Of a DNA stretch of 64,000 bases, positions 52,501-62,172 are shown piece after piece. Every line of letters begins with the position of its first letter. Position 1 is the stretch's first letter. A model generated the notes under the pieces. The model did not search any database and was not told the origin of the DNA. It saw nothing but the letters and a program-made list of their open reading frames with translations. This DNA comes from Acanthaster planci (lineage: Eukaryota > Echinodermata > Asteroidea > Valvatida > Acanthasteridae), in the NCBI RefSeq assembly GCF_001949145.1, contig NW_019091362.1, positions 9,849,664 through 9,913,663 of the forward strand, given 5' to 3'. A program made the position numbers and the translations under genes.

Positions 52501-53092
52501 AAATGCTTTATCGGTAGGTTTGCTTCTTTGAATCAAGATGTCTTTGTGAATACTATCAAAATTGGTTGCTTGGTGGTTCATTTCGATATCTTATCTCCTG
52601 GCTTCGAGGAAATGGAGAAATGGACAACATGTCAAAAGTTGAAGCTTTAAAATGATTACAATGTATCATGTCAAGAATCACATTCACCACACCTGGGTTC
52701 AAGGCATTGCATAATTATAACCCCTGCTCACCAGCGCAATGAGTAACACATCTCATCTTCCTTTGGATACAAGTCACATTTTGTCAAGCAGAATGGACCA
52801 ATTTGCACACAGTAACCAACTCTGTCCACCAATTCAGGAGGAATTTGTGATAAAATGCCTTGCCCAGGGACACATGCATGCAGTTTATAGTTCCACCTGT
52901 TGGGCTCTTCCACCTCTGCCAAAACAAAGATTGATTTTTGTTTATTTCTCCTGTTTTCTTGTGCAGGTTGTGAAAAACAAATGCGAAGGAAAGAAATGGT
53001 GCAGTGTGCCAGCCAACAACTACACATTTGGCAACCCTTGTAAGGGCACCCATAAGTACCTGTTTGTCCGCTACTATTGCAAGAAGCACTAA
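46589..53092 (+). CDS. Secreted SUEL-type lectin with a duplicated N-terminal domain and three lectin domains
   Basis: Eight exons: 46589-46664, 46971-47227, 48498-48669, 49547-49972, 50578-50868, 51430-51711, 52335-52513, 52967-53092 (TAA). All phases agree; 602 aa. Residues 1-20 (MKLHGVVAVVVFSLVDVALG) are a signal peptide. Residues 26-168 and 169-310 are two copies of one unrecognised domain (shared C-YFTP, FLAT, LTDGKQ, FDLT-VDC, PYAC/PYVC and C-PIIC). Residues 311-408, 408-502 and 502-602 are SUEL/rhamnose-binding lectin domains with YGR (ALYGR, ANYGR, ALYGR) and the closing pattern DPC-GT-KYL (third copy NPC). The family binds galactosides or L-rhamnose and acts in egg, mucus or immune recognition. 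Domains are set off by phase-1 introns, as in shuffled secreted proteins. Sugar specificity cannot be read from sequence. Confidence 0.9.
46971..49972 (+). other. Tandem copies of an unrecognised about 142-aa domain (N-terminal half of the lectin)
   Basis: Copy A is encoded by 46971-47227 plus 48498-48669, copy B by the single exon 49547-49972. They share VD-D-P--A/IYD or IVD, a first Cys followed by YFTP, A-FLAT, an LTDGKQ turn, FDLT with VDC, FPYAC or FPYVC, and a final C-PIIC. Five Cys match between copies. The pattern of alternating hydrophobic residues suggests a beta-rich extracellular fold. I cannot assign it to a named family. Confidence 0.7.
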
Positions 53093-53184
53093 AGTCACCG
53101 GACTTCACTTGATCTGTAACCGTCAAGGCTTGAGCTATCTCTTAATTTGTTTTTATCCAAGTCCTTGAAAAATAGAATAATACC

Positions 53185-53190
53185 AATAAA
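53185..53190 (+). terminator. Candidate poly(A) signal AATAAA of the lectin gene
   Basis: AATAAA about 93 bp after the TAA at 53090-53092, preceded by AT-rich sequence. Confidence 0.5.
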
Positions 53191-56100
53191 TTTCCAATTC
53201 AATTTCCAATGAGTCCCCTCACAGTAGAGCAGTTTTACAGTAGAAGTTCTAATGAATTTTATTCAGCCCTCTGACAATAGACTTTCTTCACAAGCTGAAC
53301 ATTTTTGGATTGTGTTCCCTAAATCCAGTTTATTCATTACACACTCTGAAATGGGAAGGAACCTGACTATTTCACTGCAAGTACAGATACAGTCTCACTT
53401 GGAACATACTTTTTTTTCCCCCTCACAAAAAAATTGACATGATCTTTATCCATAATTTGCAACTACCCATCAGAGCACACGGATGGTAATTTACAATTTG
53501 CCACGACTGCATCATCTCCCTTCCCACGCATATAAGAAAATGTTTGTAGCAATCACTTCTCATTCAGTTCAAGAAGGCTGACTGGAGAATACGGCCAATT
53601 GGGTCACTTTTCAACAACCCTTCGGCTTGAAATAACGGAATCAAATTTATCAACCAGTTTCAAATCAAAAGTCAAATCTACATTGTCTGATCCCTCACTC
53701 ACAGGCTATTTGTGACATTCTATTCATTTTGTTGATTATTGGAATGAAAATCAAATGTTAAAAAAAGTCAGGCATCACCATATTTCCCCCGGCGGGAATT
53801 TAAAGTTGAAGAAATTTGAGCAAGCATCATAAAGGATTACCCAGAAATACCTATTTTGAAGACAAAGTCGTTCACATACTACCCTCTTACAAACAATACA
53901 GTGCAAATGAAATGATACAGTAAAGGACAGGGGCGGATCCAGGAACTTCTCTGGGGGGACCTTTAACCCGTCAGATATATTTCTACCCCATTGTTGCAGA
54001 CAGGCAAACATAGGGAAATGCAGTACATTCTCAGTGATGCAATTACCTTTATCCATGTAGTAGCAACCCTTATAGGATGTCATCTTTTTTATTATTGCTA
54101 GAATTATGATTTCAGTTTTTTAAATCTTATTTATGTATATATTTGGTGTTACACCATTTGGCCCCCACAACCACCCCCGCCTCGAATCAGTACCTGAAGG
54201 GTTGTAACGACAGAGTCATCTATCTACGGCTGCCCATATTCACTGTACACAAGTCTAAGCCGTAGCCGCAAATAGAGTGTTCATTGTGGACACAGCCCAA
54301 AACAAGTACTTCATTGATGTCAGACTTGCACACAGTGTTGGAGAGAGAAGGCACATTGCACAGTTTCTGAGAGATAAATCAGTTGTGAAAACAAATGTCA
54401 GTGAAGCAAACAATAAATGATCAGCACGTAATAGCTCTCCTATAAATTAATGAATCTCTTAAGAAATGGGGTGCAGTGTTGATTAAATTTTCTTTCGTTT
54501 CCTTAAAAAATATCACCGAATATTGCCCTATTTTTTGACGTAGGTAAACAGATATATTCTGGTTATAGCTAGAATAGTTATGTTAAGACAAGAAAAAAGA
54601 TACATTAAGAATGGTATCAAAAATAAAAGATACGGTGGATTCCTGGCAGGTTGCAGAGTGTAGTTCCTGTCCTCGATTTTAAACATTGCATTCTTGTATA
54701 TCATATATTCCGATTCACAGCGGCAAATTGAAATTAACTGTATATTTCTGGAGTCTGTGTACGGTTTCTATGCTCTCGGTTAATTGAGGGGAAATATGTC
54801 TCCTCTAAAGCAAACATGAGTCCGACTTGAGCCCATGGTTCATGCACGTGCTGAATGAGTGACAACGCCCTCTTGACTAATGGCCATAAGTAAAGAGAGA
54901 TCTTTGAATTTCACATCATTCAGATACAACATTCTGTTTTGTGTCGAAGAATAGCTCATCTAATCTGACACTTGCTGAAAGCACTGTCACCATTGCTGTC
55001 ATAAACATTATCATTTGTACATGTATATGGCAGAGTACAGCTCCATTCGCTCCATAGCCATTAGATCGTGCGTGCAGTGCCTTTTGTGTCGTTACAACCG
55101 TTGAAATACACTTTCGTATTTCTATCAACCTTGTTTTCAAAATCTGTTTTGCTATTTCGACAGGTATTTGTGTGCTTTCTGGTTTGTGTGCTATGAAAGA
55201 TTTCTATTTTCATGAGAAAATGTGTGATGTCACAAAACCTGAATCTTGCATGGATTTGTTTGCAAAAAAGCTTGAATTTTTGTTATTGCGCTTTTTTAAA
55301 TTTCCTTTTCTTTTGGGATTGTGTTGGTACAAGGCAATATGCTAGCAAGCAATTCTTTCACAGAAATGTTTTCAGTGAGCCAAGTTTGGGTTCACAATTT
55401 GTACAGAAGCACATAACATATAAACTGAACAGTTTCTTCCCACAGACATGAAATAGCCACGGCAACAGCATCCTTGGTTATAAGCTTGGACAACTTTTTA
55501 GGAGGATAAATGTGCTTTTCGGCCTTGGACAGTCTCTAACGTTCATTTAAAGTGTAGCTGATGAATATTTCTTAGGCCCAATGTTTTCTGCAATTGCATA
55601 CACTTTTTCAGTGTATGAAAAATACTTCCTATCGCTTAATCGTTGAATGCATTAAAAAGTGCAGTTTTTAAACATTTCACATTATCCATACTTTTCTGAG
55701 CAACTGAGGGGGCTGTTGCTGTGATGTCATCCAGAGAGGACATGGTTCACTGCATAGGTTTTTATGTTCAATTTCTGAACACGGAATTTTGCTTACCGAG
55801 AACATTTCTGAGAAAAGTTTGCTTGTTTCTCTGTGTACATGTACTTGCACAGCAATGTATCACACACACATGCACACACACACACAATTAGGCCAGTAAA
55901 TTCTCCAAAATGCGGGGTATGTGCATAAAGACCTTTAAGACTGGATCAAGAGAGTGGACACCGAGTATGGCCGAGCCGAAGATGGTTTGGGTCCGTTCCG
56001 CTGATGCTGCGCTGGTCTTAAAGTTTAAGACCGACAAAGCGCATGTATGTATCTGTTCCCACCCATAGTTACTTTTTGAGTCACCGAGTCAAAACCAGTT

Positions 56101-56574
56101 TTAAAAGTTACAAATCGTCTACGATTTTGTCCAGAAACTTAGGTTTTTTTGAACACCCCTCTAGCCATGGGATGGTATGTTCGTCTCATGAGTAGTCACA
56201 GAGTTTGGTGCATGCGTTCTGTGTGAGGCGGTGGCAACCAGCTGGGGTTTTTTCAACCGTGTAAGACCAGTCACGTGGCAGGCTCTGGGCCAATAGGAAT
56301 GGCTTAACTTTCTGGAAGGTATTCGTGAACGATTATTTTTTTAAAGTTCGTTCTTGCAATTTTGACCCCAAGAAGATATCAAACAGTTTATATACACTAA
56401 GGAAGAGTATAAGTTGCGCAAAAAGTGCATAAAAGCCTGAGAAAAGTTGTGTCGCATTCTGCAACCACGCATGAATAAACATCAGTCACTGATACACCTG
56501 TAGCAGTCTCTGGCAAATGGACATTGCGCACACTCCCCGGCAGCCATTTCCTCCCATCATTCAAAAGAGACACC
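53191..56574. other. Intergenic region, no recognised gene
   Basis: Between the lectin and the mutase-DUF3431 gene. It holds a GGGGCGGATCCAGGAAC repeat edge near 53932 and a short CA-rich microsatellite at about 55860-55887. The mutase promoter should lie just before 56575, but no TATA element is obvious. Confidence 0.5.
55860..55887. repeat. CA-dinucleotide microsatellite
   Basis: CACACACACATGCACACACACACACAA-type run, interrupted once by TG. Confidence 0.8.
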
Positions 56575-59500
56575 ATGGCCTTTGGAAGACGGTCCAGATA
56601 CACTTGCCTGTCAATCATTTGGATACCACTTGCAATTGTCAGCTTTGTTTGGTGGAACACGGAGGAATTTGGCGTCATTGTCCCAACTAAACCGAGTAAG
56701 TGGAGACAGCTTTGCTGCTGTAGGTTTGTGTTGGGTCGTTATGTAGGGTATGCCGTATAGACAAAGTGACCTTAATAACGCCAATAATACGCGGGTCTTG
56801 GGTTATCGCTGTCATTTTAGGCCTAATGAAGTCATCAACTGAACCTATCAAAATGCTCGATCAAGGGCTGCATGTGCAAAAAGATCAGGAATCCATCATG
56901 CGGACAGGGTATTGCATTTATCGAAAATGGCGCAATTTTAAGTTTAACTCGGATGATCATCATCGGATAACTCACCGATGGTACCACTTTGGTGGTACGG
57001 TCTTGTCAAGTCTGAAGTTTTAGGCAACTTTGGGGGAGCGGCATGTCAGGCTTTTTTCTACGGCTGACCACGCTTTTTGCTGAATAAATCATGTACCGAC
57101 GGAGGGCAGAGTTGCATACGGGCAAAGTCAAATAAGATAAATTGTTTATCATTCACCATTGGTCTAACATATTTTTAATCACGTTGAAACAGTCCTGGGA
57201 CACTTGTTACAGTTTTGCAATACAGGTGTGTCAATCGTCGAATCGACATAATATGAAAAGATCCAAAACGTATCTTTTTAGAATTGTAAAGAGCTCGTCA
57301 GTGTGTATCCATATGTCACATTCGAAATAAAGTTACCACTCAGCGTAATACTAAATAACAATAATAGGCCTACAAATAAAGAACCACGAACGCTGCAACC
57401 GTGTCTATATTATCGAGAATCCCACAAACTAACTTGAAATTAACTTGCACGGCGGCATGAACGCGCGTAGGCCTTCGTAACTGTGAAAAATGACATTGTT
57501 CTAAAATATTGTTGCTGTAAAATCTGCCATTGAATTACAGAGATATTTTGTGACTGCAGAGTGTGTTGTGTTTTGTGTTACTAAACTGGAGTGTAGCTTT
57601 GCAAACGCACGAGTTTCCTCTGTAACATGAACGAACATCAAGTTGCACTTTAAACCGAATGCACAAAGCCACTTGTATGAAGCTTGTTTTGCCGTTTATG
57701 TCATTTACGCTATTGTGATGGCAGTACATTTGTTCATAAAGTGCTTTAGGCCTATTTGAAGCCGACCAGTATGATAAAGAACTGTCCAAACTCAGATACT
57801 AATTTTGCCACCTAATCGTTACTTCAGTTTGCAAGGGTAATCGATGCACGTTTAATTACATCGGTTGAATTTCAGTATTATAAGGCCATCTAGAGAGCTA
57901 CCGTAATCTCCATACTGCATACCAGGTAATAAGAAACGCGTTCCTATAGAGCTTTATTTGAAATGTGTATGCATGCACCGACCCAACTTGCAACCAGATC
58001 TAACCCGTCCTTGCTGTTCCTTGTTTACACCATTCATTCAACTTGGAGCTATCCGTGGATACTCGACAAAAACTTTCAACTCAACCATGAAATGGCCTCT
58101 ACATTCATTGAAATCTGACCCCGCTTTTTAATACTAGCAAAAAGTCTTTCGTTGGCATTTGCTCAGTGCACGTAGCTGACGTAATTGCGCGGCCAGATTT
58201 TGCTTTCACGAATGCGCACGCAGGTATGGCGAACGAGTCCGATCGTGCAGTGACACTGCACAATTAGGACACCGAACCGTGCTTGCGTGTCGTGCGTCTG
58301 CCGCTTCGACGGGCAGGTCTGGTACATGTACATAGTCCGTGGGCTGGGAGGTATTTCAGTGTAGCCCCAGAACAGATCTCGCCAGTTTTTGCCACTGGTA
58401 TTGTTTTTTTTCTTAATCCTTGGCCTGCCCTAAACTCGGAAAAGGATTTTAACTGTAAAAAGGGTAGGGATACACGCTAGCTCTCAGATTGCCACGTCTC
58501 AAATCTCATTCGATGGCATGTACGTGTTCCTTTATCCACTGGAAACAACTTGACCAAACCTCAATGGGTCTTCATAAAACTTGGCTCAAAGTTCAGTGTG
58601 CATGCAGAATTTTGGGGGCAAATGTCCTTGGTTGCCATAGAAACTATCTATGGGGAACACAGTCAACCAAATACGAGTTTCAACATTTGGCGCACTTTTT
58701 CAAGCCTTCTGTTGCCCGAAATCTCTCATGTTGAGCTTAAAACTTATCGCTTTCAATATTTTTGAGTACTATCTCGGAAATAGTAAGTTAATCGAACACG
58801 TTTGATGCTTACGGTAAGTATCATAAAATTTAGCTTAAAAATCACAAGAATGATTGTGCCGTTGCAGATAGACTGCAGTCTATAGTATAATTGGTGATTC
58901 GATTCTGACTTTTTTGTTTTAATTTTATGACCTCCACATTTCGAAATAGAGTTTAACTTCGTTGGTATGTTGATGAATCAGTCAGTGAACATCTATCATT
59001 TTGTACCGATTTGAGCCAAGAATACTCTTGGTCTATCTGTTGGTATAAAAATTTTAATAGTGAAGAATTACAGGACTGAGTTTGCTGTCGACCTCTTGCA
59101 AGGTACATCATCTTCATTTTGAAGCTTTCTCGACAAAATTACTCGCGATTACTTGTACAAAAGTAATTAAGGACAGGTTAAGGGCACGACAGTTGTGAAG
59201 TTTGTTATTGTCTGGTTTTCAGAGGGGCATCCATCTCCAGGATTCCACATAGGTCTACATTTGAAACCAGAAAGACGGAGAATCGTCATCATTGGGGCTG
59301 GACCCACTGCCTTGGGAGCAGCTCAGAGACTCTACGAACTCAAACAAGAGATGAACAACACCGAGATCATGGTGCTGGAGCAACGGAGTCAACCAGGAGG
59401 ATTAGCGGGCTCGGAGAGGGACGAACGGGGCTTCTTGTGGGATATGGGAGGACACGTCATATTCTCCCATTACTCCTACTTCGATCATACCTTGGACCGC

Positions 59501-61360
59501 GCCGTGCCAGAATGGAACCAACACGTCAGGGCGGCGTTTGCCTTCATGAAGGGATCTGACGGGGCAAGGAGGTTCATACCTTATCCAGTCCAGCGCAACA
59601 TCCACGCTATGCACAAACTGGATCAAGAGAAGTGCTTGGCTGGATTGGAAGAGATCAGTAAATTCCCGACGTTTGCATCGCCCCGGGACTTCGACGAGTG
59701 GCTTCTTCTGAAATTTGGGAGAGGTCTCTGTGAGCTGTTCATGAGAAAGTACAACAGGAAAGTCTGGACAGTCGACACGAGAGAGATGAACGCGGTCTGG
59801 GTCGGTGAGCGGGTTGCCGTCCCGGACGTGGAAGAAATCAGGGCCAAGATCCGTCAAGCAGACAGTGGTAAGCCAGCCAAAGATTCCGCCTGGGGTCCCA
59901 ACAGCTTCTTCCGTTTTCCTCGTCACAATGGAACGGGCGGCATTTGGACGGCAGTGGCCAAGTTGCTTCCACGCTCCTGGTTCAGCTTTCACAAGAAGGT
60001 CGTCGGCGTCGATGCAGACAGCAAAGTTATCACCGTCGAGTCCGCTGGAGTTCCAGGCTCTCGCCATACGCTGAGTTACACAACACTCATATCAACCGTT
60101 CCTTTGGATGAATTCGTGGGCTTCCTAAGGAGCAATGACCCGTCCCTTGGGAAGGTGAAACGATTAGCATCCCAACTCGTTTACACTCACACCCACATTG
60201 TGGGTATCGGTCTTACCGGTCGTGCTCCGAAGAGTCTCGCTGATAAATCGTGGATGTACTTCCCGGACTCAGATTCCCCATTTTACCGCGTTACCGTGTT
60301 CTCCAAGTATTCGACGGACCATGTTCCTAAATCGGGAGAGTACTGGTCGCTGATGTGCGAGGCCGCTGAACCGAAGGGCAGTAAATTGGTGTCCTGGAAC
60401 CGGGCCAATGTGATAAGTCAGACGATCAAGGCCTTGGTCTCATACGGGTTCATCACCGTGGATATGATCGTCTCCAAGTACTACCATCGTCTGGACCACG
60501 GCTACCCCGTTCCGTCTCTCAACAGGGACAGGATACTTAACGCCGTGCAGCCTTGGTTGGAGGCTAAAGACATTTTCTCGCGTGGACGTTTCGGAGGTTG
60601 GAAATACGAGGTTGGGAATCAGGATCATTCATTAATGCAGGGAGTGGAGCTCGTGGACCGAGTTGTCAGGGGCATCCCAGAGGAAACCTACGCGAGCCCT
60701 AACCTCGTCAACAGCCAAAAGAACACGGGTCGAATTGTGCGCACAGAACTACCCGACTATGAAATTGTGGTAGCCCATTACAACGAGGAACTCGATTGGG
60801 TGAAACCTTACGCCGACCACGCCCACGTCTACCACAAAGGGAACGAAGAAGGAGCACCGTTTGAGCTGTATGCATGGGAGAGATTGCCCAACGTCGGACG
60901 AGAAGGGCATACGTACCTTCATCACATTATCAACCACTACAATCACCTGAGCAACATAACCGTCTTTTTACAGGCCGGCTTTCGACGTCACCGTTCCTTT
61001 TGCCACACGGACCCTCTCACTTACGTCGCGTCCGTCAAAGAGGGCGTCCCTTGCAAGCACTTACGGGAGCAAGTGATCAGAAAATGGGGCAGGATACGCT
61101 ATCGCCCGACGAAGAAAATGCGCTGGTCAAACTTGACCTTGGGAGAATTCTATAAAGTTATATTTGGCTCCCCGCCACCTCCAGCGGGCATGCCGCACTG
61201 TTACAACGGATGCCTCGCAGCTTCACGGCTAATGATTCACAAGCATCCCGTGAGCTTCTACCAAAAGGCCATTTCCTTCTTGAGCAATGATTCCGATCCT
61301 GAGGAAGGGCACTATATCGAAAGATTTTGGTACTGGATGTTCATTGAAAGAAAAGACTGA
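56575..61360 (+). CDS. Membrane-anchored UDP-galactopyranose mutase fused to a DUF3431 domain
   Basis: Exons 56575-56695 and 59223-61360 (TGA) join A|AG in phase 1 to give 752 aa. The first exon encodes a short basic N-terminus and a hydrophobic segment (LSIIWIPLAIVSFVWW, residues 12-27), a type II signal anchor. Residues about 58-535 are a eukaryotic-type UDP-galactopyranose mutase: FAD-binding IVIIGAGPTALGAA, then GGHVIFSHYSYFD, WVGERVAVPD, FRFPRHNGTGGIW, PFYRVTVFSKYS, and GRFGGWKYEVGNQDHSLMQG. The Arg residues of GERV and FYR, which bind substrate phosphates in fungal enzymes, are kept. Residues about 548-745 are DUF3431: VVAHYNEELDWVKPY, LPNVGREGHTYLHHIINHYN, NITVFLQAG, and HYIERFWYWMF. 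Predicted role: interconversion of UDP-galactopyranose and UDP-galactofuranose, with DUF3431 perhaps acting on the glycan. The anchor suggests a Golgi or ER lumenal location (inference). Confidence 0.9.
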
Positions 61361-62172
61361 AGAACTTTACGGATTTAACGGGTCAGAAAACTAAAAACTA
61401 GCTCTGTAGTCCAAGAATTTCTGAAACAGCATGAATTTATTCGTCATTGGTACACTACTTAAACGAATAGATACTAAGAGCACAAAGTGAAAATTCTGGT
61501 CATTTTTGTCTTTAGGCATCAAGGTCAGAACGTCACCTCTAACAATTATAAACAGGATTTTAAATTTTGGCTTACGGGCTGGCTATATGCTCTTGCATAA
61601 ACCGTAAAGAAAAGCACTACATTTTTTCTAATTAAAATTGAGCCTAGAAGGAATTGAACTCACACCATTGAATGATGATGAGCGAATACCGTTTTTAGTT
61701 TTATGCAATACGGTAAAGATTCGAAACCTTGCACGGTGGAGGTTGTAGCTTGAGAGAAGTAGGACTATTTTCAGGTATTGTGGAATCGATCCTTTCTATG
61801 TGATGTTTCTGAGAAGAACCAATGAATAGGAAACTCGACATTTCAACCGTTGCTCCCATTCACCGCTTGTCAGAACCAAGAGATCGATTCACGTGGTACA
61901 CCAGCAAACTTTTCTCATTCACTTGGTTTTATGCAGCCACAGTACTTTGAATAAAAAAAATTGGAAACGGAGGAGAGCCCCCACCCCAATTTTTTTAATT
62001 GGGGAATACGCCCCTTCCTCTGTTGGCAGATCCTGTGATGGAGCGGAGCTTGACGTGGTCTATTAATGATTGACAGCTGCCCCAATTTGAAAGTGCTGCC
62101 CCAGTTTGAAAGTAATTCCGCCATCCTTTTAAAAAAATCCTGACGTCTCGTTTCATTTCCACTCTCGGGCTA
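61361..62172. other. Convergent intergenic gap between the mutase and the second lectin
   Basis: About 810 bp between two 3' ends that face each other. No gene seen. Poly(A) signals for both genes should be here, but none is clear-cut (an ATTAAA lies near 61632 on the plus strand). Confidence 0.5.

Noticed and set aside
59402-60067. 221-codon minus-strand open frame
   Set aside because: Shadow of the mutase coding exon on the opposite strand; its residues show no domain pattern.
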